Shown here: one piece after another, positions 9,957-18,360 of the stretch
Layout of the letters: every line of letters starts with the position of its first letter
Numbering within the stretch: position 1 is the stretch's first letter
Assembly (NCBI GenBank): GCA_019634735.1
Contig: JAHCAT010000017.1
Location: forward strand, 1 to 64,000
Direction: 5' to 3'
Length of the DNA stretch: 64,000 nt
Origin: Lysobacterales bacterium
Lineage (GTDB): Bacteria > Pseudomonadota > Gammaproteobacteria > Xanthomonadales > UBA2363
Translations under genes and position numbers: made by a program
The notes under the pieces: model-generated
The model's database searches: none
Told to the model about the DNA's origin: nothing
Seen by the model: only the letters and a program-made list of their open reading frames with translations

Positions 9957-10844
9957 TCATGTGAGATAAGGATCGGGAGGTCCTTTGGTCCCAGTCGACT
10001 GGAACGGGATGTCCCAATCCTCGACCTCCTTCAGGTCAGCTGATGCTGTTCGCGTTTTCTCACAACTCATCTGGTCGAAGGAGCGCACAACCCGACCGAT
10101 GGCCAACGGATAGCTCCCGGGTCGCGGTGCCCGGGGGCCGCCCAGCAGTTCGCGCATCAGTCCGCCCAGTCGAGGAGACCGGGCACAAAGGACGCTGAGC
10201 GCCGGTTGCAGCCGCTGCCGACCGAGGGCCTCGTGGTCCCTGGAGTCGGAGGGCTTGTGCATTGAACAGGTGTAGCACCAGATCTTGCCGAGGTCGTGAA
10301 GCAGGCCAAATGCGATGCCCAGCTCCCGATCTGCCGAGGGCAGCCCGGCAGTGGTGGCGACCATGGTGGCCACGTCCAGGGAGTGTTCGGCCAGGCCGCC
10401 GGGGTAGGCGTGGTGATCGCGGCGGGAGGCGGGGCTGGTCCAGTATCCGTGCAGGGCATCCCTGCAAAGCAGGGCGCGGGTCAGGAAATCGCGCAGCGCG
10501 GCGTGGCTCAGTCCGTCGATCAGGCGCGTGGTGCGTCGCAGGACGCCCGGAATCGGGCACAGGGACTCCGGAAGCAGGGCACTGAGCGTCGGGTCCTGCC
10601 CTTGGTGCAAGCTGAGCAGCAGCACATCCTCGGCCACCAACCCCACGTCCAGGGTGGTGGCGAAGCCCCAATGCAGGCCGGGCGGGGTCGCTGGGTCCAG
10701 ATCCAGCCAGGTCCAGGCATCGATACAGCCATCACAGTGATAGAGGCGGCAGCGCTGGCCGTGGTCCGGGTTGTTTCCGGGCAGAACTTCGACGACAGCC
10801 GGGAACTTCAGCGTCGGCGGGGCAGCGGTATACAGGTCTTGCAT
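9957..10844 (-). CDS. HD-domain protein, TraI_2/MobH relaxase-like
   Basis: A 295-residue protein with a clear HD-type metal site: HHAYPGGLAEH around residues 144-154 and LLHDLGK with H183-D184. The arrangement HHAYPGG...EHSLDVA...LHDLGK is that of the TraI_2/MobH relaxase family of integrative elements, and is also compatible with a stand-alone HD hydrolase. A Cys pair near the N-terminus (CDGC, 37-40) could bind zinc. The start at 10844 is preceded by a good GGAGG box about 6 nt upstream; a longer frame reaching into the integrase is unlikely. It lies just downstream of the integrase on the same strand. Relaxase activity is inference, since full MobH proteins are larger. Confidence 0.7.
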   Translation of the reverse strand: MQDLYTAAPPTLKFPAVVEVLPGNNPDHGQRCRLYHCDGCIDAWTWLDLDPATPPGLHWGFATTLDVGLVAEDVLLLSLHQGQDPTLSALLPESLCPIPGVLRRTTRLIDGLSHAALRDFLTRALLCRDALHGYWTSPASRRDHHAYPGGLAEHSLDVATMVATTAGLPSADRELGIAFGLLHDLGKIWCYTCSMHKPSDSRDHEALGRQRLQPALSVLCARSPRLGGLMRELLGGPRAPRPGSYPLAIGRVVRSFDQMSCEKTRTASADLKEVEDWDIPFQSTGTKGPPDPYLT

Positions 10845-10863
10845 GGCAGTCCTCCGTGGACGC

Positions 10864-12240
10864 TCAGGGCGCACGCTGGGCGAGGGTGAGCAGCGATGCC
10901 AGTTGCTCCGGGGAGAGGGCCCTGAGGGCTGCCAAGGCCGCCGTGGCATCCACGGGCGCAGTCTCGGCGGGCGCCTGGGTGGCCTTGGGACGTACGGGCG
11001 CCGTACCGGTCGCAGCTGCCAGCCGGCTGTGCACCAGGCCGGCGAACGCCTGCCCGTCCTGGCGCGTGAGGTTGGGGACGAAGCGCGAATAGACCTTGAA
11101 CAGCATGGCCGTTGTGGAGTGCCCCATGACCTGGGCGATCCACTCCGGGCTCTCGCCGGCGGCCAGCATCAGCGTCGCTGCCGTATGGCGGGTCTGGTAG
11201 GGGCGCCGCGGGGCGAAGCCCAGATGGCGCAGCAGGGGATACCACACCCGATTGCTGAAGTTGTGCGCGTCCATCGGGCCGCCTTCGGCGCTGGGAAACA
11301 CCCAGGGACAGGCAGGGTCCCGGTTCCGGAGCCGGTTCTCCATGGCTTCCCGGACCATCGGAAGCATGGCGATGTCGCGCAACGAAGTGTCGGTCTTGAC
11401 CCCGTCCTCTTCGTGGCCGTTGACCACGGTCTCCCGGACCAGGATCAAGTTGCGCTCCAGGTCCACATGCTTCCACTTCAGGCCGTTGACCTCGCCGGTG
11501 CGCAGGCCGGTGAAGAAGCGTACCGTCAGGTAATCCCTGTAGTCCGGACGGACGGTGACGAGGATCGTGCGAACCTCCTCGAGCGTGAAGGGCTCGACAT
11601 CGGTGCGCTTCTGCTTCAGGGGCTTGATGCCGCGGAAGGCCGGGGTGAACTCGAAGCGATCTGCAGCCTCGTTGAGGATCTGCCGCAGGAAGCACATGAT
11701 CTTGTTGATCCTGGCAGCGCCCAGCGTTCCACCACCACGCCCCGGTAGCTTCGCCAGCTCCGCCCGGAACGCCATCACGTCAGCCTTGATAATGCCGTGC
11801 AGCGGCCGTTCGCCGAAGGTCGGCAGCAGGTTCTTGTCCAGCACCTCGCGGACCCCCTGCCGGTGAACGCGCCGCCACTGGGGTGACATCTCGAGAAACC
11901 AGAGCTCGGCGAACTCCGCGAACGCAGGCATCTGCCTCTCCGGTGGCGCTGCCGCCGACGCCTGCGGCGGGGCAGGAGCTGCCCCAGACGCCGCCCTTGT
12001 CGGGGCCCCCAGCTGGCCGCCGAACAGCGCCGCCTTCGGACTTTCCGGGAAGAACACCCCATAGTCGAAGCTACCGCGCTCGATCTCCCTCTGGATCCGA
12101 TTGGCCAGGGACTGGAGTCGCTTGCGGTGTTCTGGCGTGTCCCCCAGGGCCGTTTGCTCCCGGCATCGGACGCCTTGATAGAAGAAATCCAGATAGAGGG
12201 CTCCAGTATCCACCCTGACGCGAACGTTGACCTTAGCCAT
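10864..12240 (-). CDS. Tyrosine site-specific integrase
   Basis: Integrase of 458 residues with an N-terminal arm-type DNA-binding segment (DUF3596-like beta region in the first about 60 residues), a SAM-like core-binding domain and a C-terminal catalytic domain. Catalytic elements visible are TGLRTGEVNGLKW (Arg), the RPYQTRHTAATLM box (His/Arg), GHS and the nucleophile region VYSRF. A Pro/Ala-rich insert near residues 85-105 and a Pro/Ala tail are unusual but probably linkers. The start overlaps the excisionase-like gene by 8 nt, so both come from one transcript. It would integrate and excise the island that ends near tRNA-Met. Confidence 0.93.
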   Translation of the reverse strand: MAKVNVRVRVDTGALYLDFFYQGVRCREQTALGDTPEHRKRLQSLANRIQREIERGSFDYGVFFPESPKAALFGGQLGAPTRAASGAAPAPPQASAAAPPERQMPAFAEFAELWFLEMSPQWRRVHRQGVREVLDKNLLPTFGERPLHGIIKADVMAFRAELAKLPGRGGGTLGAARINKIMCFLRQILNEAADRFEFTPAFRGIKPLKQKRTDVEPFTLEEVRTILVTVRPDYRDYLTVRFFTGLRTGEVNGLKWKHVDLERNLILVRETVVNGHEEDGVKTDTSLRDIAMLPMVREAMENRLRNRDPACPWVFPSAEGGPMDAHNFSNRVWYPLLRHLGFAPRRPYQTRHTAATLMLAAGESPEWIAQVMGHSTTAMLFKVYSRFVPNLTRQDGQAFAGLVHSRLAAATGTAPVRPKATQAPAETAPVDATAALAALRALSPEQLASLLTLAQRAP

Positions 12241-12466
12241 GGGCGAAACCGCCGTTGGCCATCGGAATGCCCATGGAAGGAGTCGCAGACGCCAATCCGA
12301 TGTCGCGCTGGATCGGCTCCCAGAGGAAAAGCAGCTTGCGACCTCCGAACGGGCGGATGTAGTGCACGCCCTCCAACAGGACGGAGTCCTTCAGGCGATT
12401 GCGGATGGTCCGGGGGTCGTAGTGGATGCGTGTAGCCAACTGCTCGGTGGTGAGGTACGTTGCCAT
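12233..12466 (-). CDS. Excisionase-like helix-turn-helix protein
   Basis: A 77-residue protein with a MerR/AlpA-like winged-helix start (TTEQLATRIHYDPRTIRNRL) and a short wing (LLEGVHYIRPFGGRKLLF). Such proteins act as directionality factors or integrase activators in integrative elements. It is immediately upstream of the integrase on the same strand and overlaps it by 8 nt. The last 20 residues are low-complexity. Role is inferred from fold and position. Confidence 0.75.
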   Translation of the reverse strand: MATYLTTEQLATRIHYDPRTIRNRLKDSVLLEGVHYIRPFGGRKLLFLWEPIQRDIGLASATPSMGIPMANGGFAHG

Positions 12467-12598
12467 GGATTGCGCTCCTGTCGTGCTCGATCAACGAGCG
12501 TCGCGTCAAGGCGACACTCTCAGTTGACGCTACACGCCAAAAGGCGATCTGCAACTACACTCGTTGCCTATGATTGCCGGCATTCAGAGATTGTTCAT

Positions 12599-12835
12599 AT
12601 GATTCGCTTCCGGCTCCCAGAACTCATGGCTGACAAGTCCTTCCATGAAAGGCGGGTCGTGACCGTTTCGGAAATTGCCCAGGCCACGGGAATCCACCGC
12701 GCCACCTTGTCGAAGGTCGCGAACCATCCGGGCGCCAACGTCGGCACGGAGATCGTCGACAAGCTGTGCCGCTACTTCGGGTGCCAACCGGGCGAACTGA
12801 TGACCTGGATCGACGATAAGCCTCCCGAGGGATGA
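12599..12835 (+). CDS. XRE-family transcriptional regulator
   Basis: A 78-residue Cro/CI-type helix-turn-helix protein: VSEIAQATGIHRATLSKVAN (about 23-42) followed by a helix with CRYFGCQPGELM. This is the compact regulator type (YdaS/Cro-C5-like) often next to integrases and restriction systems. The ATG at 12599 follows an AT-richer stretch that must also hold the divergent promoter toward the excisionase-integrase pair. It probably controls the island's integrase or the downstream hsd operon, which starts 133 nt later. That target is inference. Confidence 0.82.
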   Translation: MIRFRLPELMADKSFHERRVVTVSEIAQATGIHRATLSKVANHPGANVGTEIVDKLCRYFGCQPGELMTWIDDKPPEG

Positions 12836-12967
12836 GCCAAGCGTTAGGCGTGCGGCCAGCTCGCCGTGCGCCTGAGCGGGTACTCAGGTACGCCAAGCGT
12901 CCAGGCCGGATCTGGAGCTCGGGTGCTGTCCCCCTTTAATACATTCAGTGAATTGAGTGAGATTGTG

Positions 12968-14689
12968 ATGGCATCGGAAACCAAGGCCCAACGCTTCATC
13001 GACGCCCTCAAGGACCTGGGCGGATCTGCTGGCAACGGGCGACTGAGCAGCACCTTGGGATGGGCGGACAGCACCTACCAGCGGGTGAAGGCCGAGCTGA
13101 TCGAGTCGGGTCGCATCGTGCCTGGACGGGGTCGGGGTGGCTCGGTGGCGCTCGCCACGCGAGCATCGGTGAAGTCCCGGAAAGGGCCGGCCAGCACGCC
13201 GCAGCCCGCTGCCGCCAGGCGCAGCAAGGCTGAGGGCAATGCCTACGCACAGGCCTTCAACGCGATCGACAAGGCCATGCGCAATGACGAGGGCCTGGCC
13301 TCCGAGCTGGACTACGCCGAACAAACCTCGTGGCTGCTGTTCCTGAAATACCTGGCCGACATGGAGCACGAATGGGCGGATGAAGCCGCGCTGGAAGGCC
13401 GCAGCTACCAGCCCCTGCTGGAGTCACCCTACCGCTGGCAGGACTGGGCCGCACCCAGGAGCGCCGTGGGCAAGCTGCACGCCAATGCCCTGACCGGCAG
13501 CGACCTGATCGACTTCGTCAACTCAAGCCTGATCCCGCATCTGAAGTCCTACAAGGACGCAAGCGTCGAAGCCGACAGTCTGGAGTACAAGATCGGCGAG
13601 ATCTTCTCGGAAGTGTCCAACCGCTTCCGCTCCGGCTACACCCTGCGCGACGTGCTGCAGATCGTCGACACGCTCAGCTTCGGCAGCTCCGAGGCCAAGC
13701 ACGAGCTGTCCGACCTGTACGAGACGCGCATCAAGCGCATGGGCAACGCCGGCCGCAACGGCGGCGAGTACTACACCCCGCGCCCGCTGATCCGCGCCAT
13801 GATCGCCGTGGTGCAGCCGCAGATAGGCGAGACCATTTACGACGGGGCTTGCGGCAGCGCCGGCTTTCTCTGCGAGGCCTGGGAACACCTGCGCCGCGAT
13901 GACCTCTCGGCCAAGGACTGGGACACCCTGCAGCGGCGTACCTTCTACGGGCAGGAGAAGAAATCGCTGGCCTATGTGCTGGGCGTGATGAACATGATCC
14001 TGCACGGCATCGAGGCGCCGAACATCCGCCACGCCAACACGCTGTCCGAAAACGTCATGGACATCCAGCAGAAGGATCGCCACGACATCGTGCTGGCCAA
14101 CCCGCCCTTCGGCGGCGGCGAGCGGCCCGAGGTGCAGCAGAACTTCCCGATCCGCTCGTCGGAGACGGCCTACCTGTTCCTGCAGCACTTCATCCGCAAG
14201 CTCAAGGCCGGCGGCCGCGGCGCGGTGGTGATCAAGAACACCTTCCTCAGCAACACCGACAACGCCAGCGTCGAACTGCGCCGCGAGCTGCTCGCCAGCT
14301 GCAACCTCCACACCGTGCTCGACTGCCCCGGCGGCACCTTCCAGGGCGCCGGCGTGAAGACCGTGGTGCTGTTCTTCGACAAGGGCGCGCCCACGCGCAG
14401 CATCTGGTACTACCAGCTCGACCCCGGCCGCAGCTTGGGCAAGACCAACCCGCTGAACGACGCCGACCTCGCCGAGTTCATCGCCCTGCAGAAGAGCAAG
14501 GGCACCGGCCCGAAGAGCTGGACGCTGGAGGTGGCCGACGTCGATCAAGCCACCTGCGACCTATCGGTCAAGAACCCGCATGCGCCGGAGGCCGCGCCAC
14601 AGCGCAGCCCCCAACAAATCATCGACGACATGCTGGCACGGGATGCGGAGACGGCGAAGCTGCTGGCTAAAGTGAGGGAGATGCTGTGA
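12968..14689 (+). CDS. hsdM: Type I modification methylase HsdM
   Basis: DNA-adenine methyltransferase subunit of 573 residues. SAM-binding motif I reads DGACGSAGFL (Asp292) and the catalytic motif IV is NPPFGGG (Asn378). An N-terminal winged-helix-like segment (about 1-60: AQRFIDALKDLGG...STYQRVKAELIESG) is joined by an Arg/Ser/Pro-rich linker to the HsdM helical domain, an extension not found in EcoKI-type HsdM. The ATG at 12968 is preferred because sequence upstream in the same frame looks non-coding. The stop overlaps the GTG of hsdS (GTGA). Confidence 0.95.
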   Translation: MASETKAQRFIDALKDLGGSAGNGRLSSTLGWADSTYQRVKAELIESGRIVPGRGRGGSVALATRASVKSRKGPASTPQPAAARRSKAEGNAYAQAFNAIDKAMRNDEGLASELDYAEQTSWLLFLKYLADMEHEWADEAALEGRSYQPLLESPYRWQDWAAPRSAVGKLHANALTGSDLIDFVNSSLIPHLKSYKDASVEADSLEYKIGEIFSEVSNRFRSGYTLRDVLQIVDTLSFGSSEAKHELSDLYETRIKRMGNAGRNGGEYYTPRPLIRAMIAVVQPQIGETIYDGACGSAGFLCEAWEHLRRDDLSAKDWDTLQRRTFYGQEKKSLAYVLGVMNMILHGIEAPNIRHANTLSENVMDIQQKDRHDIVLANPPFGGGERPEVQQNFPIRSSETAYLFLQHFIRKLKAGGRGAVVIKNTFLSNTDNASVELRRELLASCNLHTVLDCPGGTFQGAGVKTVVLFFDKGAPTRSIWYYQLDPGRSLGKTNPLNDADLAEFIALQKSKGTGPKSWTLEVADVDQATCDLSVKNPHAPEAAPQRSPQQIIDDMLARDAETAKLLAKVREML

Positions 14690-15918
14690 GTGGAATGGCT
14701 TCGCATCTCGGATGTCGGCTTCCTCTCGGTTGGAAGGTCTCCAACATTGCCTCCATAGCCGACCACTGTCTGGGAAAGATGCTCGACAAGAGCAAGAACT
14801 TGGGAACTCCCCGTGCCTACCTCCGAAACCTCAACGTACGATGGTTCGAGTTCGATCTGTCCGATCTGCTGGAGATGAGATTCGAAGATTCCGAGGCCGA
14901 TCGGTATCAGGCCAGGCGAGGGGACCTAATCATCTGCGAAGGGGGCTACCCCGGCCGGGCGGCGATCTGGGACAGCGAAGAGCCGATCCATCTTCAGAAG
15001 GCATTGCATCGCGTCCGCTTCAAGGAGCCAGATCGTGCAAAGTGGGTGTTGTACTGGCTGCACTACTGCGACGGGGCGGGGTTTCTGGTTGAGCATTTTA
15101 GCGGTGCCGGCATTCAGCACTTCACGAAGGCAGCGCTCGCCCGATTCACCGTTCCGCTCCCGCCGCTGAACGAACAGAAGCGCATCGTAGCAGCGCTGGA
15201 TCAGGCCTTCACCGCCCTCGACCGCGCCCGCGGGAACGCCGAAGCAAACCTGAAGGCAGCGGAGGGGCTGCGTCAGGACGCATTGGATGCGAGCTTCAAC
15301 ACCATCGCGGCACGGTCTCCATCGGTCGAGCTGCAGGAGGCTGTGCATCCCGATTGCGGCCTGTCTTACGGAATCGTCCAGCCGGGAGACGAAGTGGACG
15401 ATGGCTTGCCCATCGTTCGGCCCGTCGATCTGACGCAACGTGAGGTTGGCCTCGCTGGCTTGAAGCGCATAGACCCCGCGGCGGCACGCGGCTATGCGCG
15501 CACGACACTTCAAGGCGGGGAGCTTCTGCTCTGCGTCCGGGGAAGCACGGGCATCGTTTCCGTGGCATCCAAGGGGCTGGCAGGCGCCAACGTCACTCGC
15601 GGCATTGTCCCGATCCGCTTCCACCCGGCGCGAGTGCTGCGCGACTTCGCCTATTTCCAGTTCCGCTCCAGCCTCGTCCGCAACCAGATCGCCGAGAAGA
15701 CCTACGGCGCGGCCCTGATGCAGATCAACATCAAGGATCTGCGCGCCCTGCGCTTCCTAGTGCCTGACCTGGAAACGCAACGCGATATCGTCCGGAAGTC
15801 GGAAGCCGTTCTCGCCGACACCCAGGCCCTTTGTCGCTCTTACCAAGCTCAGCTCAGCGATAGTGCCGATCTTCGCCAATCCCTACTCCAAGCCGCCTTC
15901 TCCGGTCAGTTAAGCTGA
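14686..15918 (+). CDS. hsdS: Type I specificity subunit HsdS
   Basis: Sequence-recognition subunit, 410 residues, with two target-recognition domains (about 1-150 and 205-350). Each is followed by a conserved helical spacer: LPPLNEQKRIVAALD in the centre and DLETQRDIVRKSEAVL near the end. It starts with GTG at 14686, inside the hsdM stop region, so it is translationally coupled. The recognition sequence cannot be predicted from the TRDs by eye. Confidence 0.93.
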   Translation: MSGMASHLGCRLPLGWKVSNIASIADHCLGKMLDKSKNLGTPRAYLRNLNVRWFEFDLSDLLEMRFEDSEADRYQARRGDLIICEGGYPGRAAIWDSEEPIHLQKALHRVRFKEPDRAKWVLYWLHYCDGAGFLVEHFSGAGIQHFTKAALARFTVPLPPLNEQKRIVAALDQAFTALDRARGNAEANLKAAEGLRQDALDASFNTIAARSPSVELQEAVHPDCGLSYGIVQPGDEVDDGLPIVRPVDLTQREVGLAGLKRIDPAAARGYARTTLQGGELLLCVRGSTGIVSVASKGLAGANVTRGIVPIRFHPARVLRDFAYFQFRSSLVRNQIAEKTYGAALMQINIKDLRALRFLVPDLETQRDIVRKSEAVLADTQALCRSYQAQLSDSADLRQSLLQAAFSGQLS

Positions 15919-15922
15919 GTCG

Positions 15923-16930
15923 ATGAGTTCAGCCGTCAACAGTCGGTACGACCGGCCCTGGAAGTCCTTTGAGGAGCAGCTGGAGCTGCTGCGTTCCCGC
16001 GGCATGCGAATCGAGGATGACGCCTCCGCGCTGACCTGGCTTCGTCGCGTGGGCTACTACCGCTTGAGTGCCTACTGGTATCCGTTCCGGGTGTTCAGGC
16101 ACGTGCAGGACGCGGAGACTGGTTCCATCCGGACGCAGCGCACCGATGAGTTTGTACAGGACACCAGCTTTTCCGACGCAGTCGAACTGTACGTGTTCGA
16201 TCGGCGGCTGCGGGTGCTCCTGTCCGATGCCCTGGAGCGCATCGAAGTATCACTGCGGGTGGAGCTGGCCTATCGGCTGGGCAAGTCGGATACGTTTGCG
16301 CACCTGCATGCCGGGGCGTTCCACCCCACGTTTCGCGACCGCCGATTCGGCGGAGATGGGGAAACGGCATTCGATGCCTGGCAACGGCGCTATGGTGGGC
16401 TGGTAGCAAGATCCAAAGAGGACTTCGTCAAGCACTACCATGAACGCCACGGGCCGGACCTGCCGATCTGGGTGGCGATCGAAGTCTGGGACTTCGGCGC
16501 GGTATCGCAGCTGTTGGCCATGACCCGGGTCCCGGATCAGGAAGCGATCGCGAAGCGCTTCGGCATTGCCGACTGGAAGGCCTTCAGCAGCTGGGTGCGT
16601 GCGCTCAGCTACCTGCGCAACCTGGTCGCACACCACAGCCGGGTGTGGAACCGGAACATGGTTTCGGAACCGAAGATGCCCTCTGCACATACGCCTGACT
16701 GGTGCGCGGACTTCGCTGGCCAAAAAGACCTGCTCTCCAAGCCCTTCGTGTATCTCGAAATCGTGAGACACCTCGTGGAGGTGGTCTGCCCCGGCAGTCA
16801 GTGGCCGCAACGTGTGGCAGCCCACTTGGCGGCATTCCCCGCTCAGACATCACAGCGGAAGCTGACAGTGTCAGCGATGGGAGTCCCGATTTGCTGGGAG
16901 CGCCGCTGGCTGCCCGACCCGGGAAAATAA
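15923..16930 (+). CDS. Abi-family protein (Abi_2/AbiD-F type, HEPN)
   Basis: A 335-residue abortive-infection-like protein, starting 4 nt after hsdS and therefore translationally linked to it. The N-terminal segment (KSFEEQLELLRSRGM, about 13-27, then WLRRVGYYRLSAYWYPF) is the hallmark of the Abi_2 family (PF07751). A HEPN RNase-type motif R-N-x3-H is present at R232-H237 (RNLVAHH). Family members are RNA-cleaving effectors that block phage growth. Its placement inside an hsd operon suggests a back-up defence triggered when restriction fails. Function is inferred from family and context. Confidence 0.87.
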   Translation: MSSAVNSRYDRPWKSFEEQLELLRSRGMRIEDDASALTWLRRVGYYRLSAYWYPFRVFRHVQDAETGSIRTQRTDEFVQDTSFSDAVELYVFDRRLRVLLSDALERIEVSLRVELAYRLGKSDTFAHLHAGAFHPTFRDRRFGGDGETAFDAWQRRYGGLVARSKEDFVKHYHERHGPDLPIWVAIEVWDFGAVSQLLAMTRVPDQEAIAKRFGIADWKAFSSWVRALSYLRNLVAHHSRVWNRNMVSEPKMPSAHTPDWCADFAGQKDLLSKPFVYLEIVRHLVEVVCPGSQWPQRVAAHLAAFPAQTSQRKLTVSAMGVPICWERRWLPDPGK

Positions 16931-17261
16931 GAACCCCCGCGTAAGTTCCGGAGAACCAAGAGGCGGGGGCCATGTTGGGCGCGATTGTATGTGCTTGCGC
17001 GCGATAAGGCCAGCCAAGAAAGAGGCGAAGCGCACTGGAAAGAAGAGGGGCCTCGGCGACGTCGATATCGGGATGGCGCCATTCCATCGACAGTCGCGTT
17101 CGGCCGAACACGGGACAGCGCCTCGGGCGACAGAACGGGCTGTGAAGCACAGTCGTAAGCATCGTCGATTTTCGACAATTAATTCAGTATTTTACGTCCT
17201 TTTCTGAGCGATCAAGGCTGTTTAACTGTTTAATCTCCCGGGATAACTTTACAATCCTGAC
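16931..17261 (+). promoter_or_regulatory. AT-rich spacer with likely internal promoter
   Basis: 331 bases without a convincing gene; a 72-codon frame inside lacks a ribosome binding site and continues an Arg/Lys-rich non-coding composition. The last 100 bases are strikingly AT-rich compared with both neighbours. They contain a small hairpin (GTCGA-TTT-TCGAC, about 17163-17175) and a TACAAT -10-like hexamer at 17250-17255, 7 nt before the next ATG. If that -10 is used the transcript would be nearly leaderless. No good -35 is visible. Confidence 0.4.
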
Positions 17262-18326
17262 ATGGCCCGACCCAGCCGCTCCGATGAGATCGACGCCGCC
17301 CTGCTGCGGGCGGTGGGGGAGCATCCGCGTGATCTGGTGAGCATGGTGGCGGCGCAGCTCGGCCTGTCGCGGGCGCGGATCAACACCCAGGTGCGGGCGC
17401 TGGTGGAAGGCGGCTACCTGCAGACTTCAGGCGGCACGCGCCCGGTGTATGCGCGGGGGCCACACCGCAAGTTCAGCCGGCGCTATCCGCGCGCTGGCCT
17501 GGCCGAGGATCGCGTCTGGAATCAGGACCTGCAGCCCCTGCTCGATGACCTGCCGCGCAACGTGCAGGACATCGCCCAGCACGGCGTGACCGAGATGGTC
17601 AACAACGCGGTGGACCATTCCGACGGACGAACCGTGCACGTGCAGATGGACTGCGATGCCGAGCGTCTGCTGCTGGCGGTCGACGACGACGGCATCGGCA
17701 TCTTCCGCAAGATCACCCGTGCGCTGGACCTGCCCGATGAGCGACTGGCGCTGCTGGAGCTGTCCAAGGGCAAGCTGACCACCGACCCGACGCGCCACTC
17801 GGGCGAGGGCATTTTCTTCACCTCGCGCGCGTTCGACCGCTTCCAGATCCAGTCAGGCGGGCTGTACTTCGACCATGACCATCGCCACGACGACGACTGG
17901 CTGGATGAAGTCGAAACGCCGCCAATGGATCACGGTACCGCCGTCTACATGGAGTTGGCGCGCGACAGCGCGCGCAGCATTCGCGAGGTCTTCGACGAAT
18001 TCTCCAGTGGCCCCGACGACTACGACTTCGCCAAGACCGTGGTGCCGGTGCGTCTGGCCAAGGTCGGGGACGAGAATCTGGTCTCGCGCTCGCAGGCCAA
18101 ACGCCTGCTGCAGCGGGTGGAGCGGTTCCGCTCCGTGGTGCTGGATTTCGATCAGGTCGGCGGCATCGGCCAGGCCTTTGCCGACGAGATCTTCCGGGTC
18201 TTTGCCAACGCCCATCCAGAGGTGGAACTGGTGGCGGTGAATGCCGTGCCCGGCGTCCAGCAGATGATCCGCCGTGCTGAGGTGGCCCGCGACGCCCAGG
18301 GCGGGCAGTTGCCGCTGCTGGGCTGA
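17262..18326 (+). CDS. HTH-GHKL ATPase-STAS-like (DUF4325) protein
   Basis: A 354-residue three-part protein. Residues 1-60 form a winged helix (DLVSMVAAQLGLSRARINTQ). Residues 90-230 are a GHKL/HATPase fold with N-box EMVNNAVDHSDG (111-122), G1 box DDDGIGIF (141-148) and G2 box SGEGIFF (180-186). Residues 270-345 match the STAS-like DUF4325 domain (SRSQAKRLLQRVERF...VVLDFDQVGGIGQAFADEIF). The combination resembles an anti-sigma kinase joined to its antagonist-like domain and to a DNA-binding domain. It sits between abi and hsdR, ending 34 nt before the hsdR start. A regulatory or conflict-sensing role is inference; no substrate is known. Confidence 0.85.
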   Translation: MARPSRSDEIDAALLRAVGEHPRDLVSMVAAQLGLSRARINTQVRALVEGGYLQTSGGTRPVYARGPHRKFSRRYPRAGLAEDRVWNQDLQPLLDDLPRNVQDIAQHGVTEMVNNAVDHSDGRTVHVQMDCDAERLLLAVDDDGIGIFRKITRALDLPDERLALLELSKGKLTTDPTRHSGEGIFFTSRAFDRFQIQSGGLYFDHDHRHDDDWLDEVETPPMDHGTAVYMELARDSARSIREVFDEFSSGPDDYDFAKTVVPVRLAKVGDENLVSRSQAKRLLQRVERFRSVVLDFDQVGGIGQAFADEIFRVFANAHPEVELVAVNAVPGVQQMIRRAEVARDAQGGQLPLLG

Positions 18327-18360
18327 TTGCCCGTCAGCCGTGGCACACTCCGGCTGGACC

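Noticed and set aside
12227-12835. 202-residue form of the XRE regulator
   Set aside because: The N-terminal 124 residues overlap the excisionase gene and its promoter; the 78-residue form from 12599 contains the whole helix-turn-helix domain.
16931-16975. Intrinsic terminator after abi (CCCCCGC...GCGGGGG)
   Set aside because: The 7-bp stem encloses a loop of about 20 nt and no T-run follows.
16989-17207. 72-codon frame between abi and the GHKL gene
   Set aside because: Basic low-complexity composition, no ribosome binding site, no domain.
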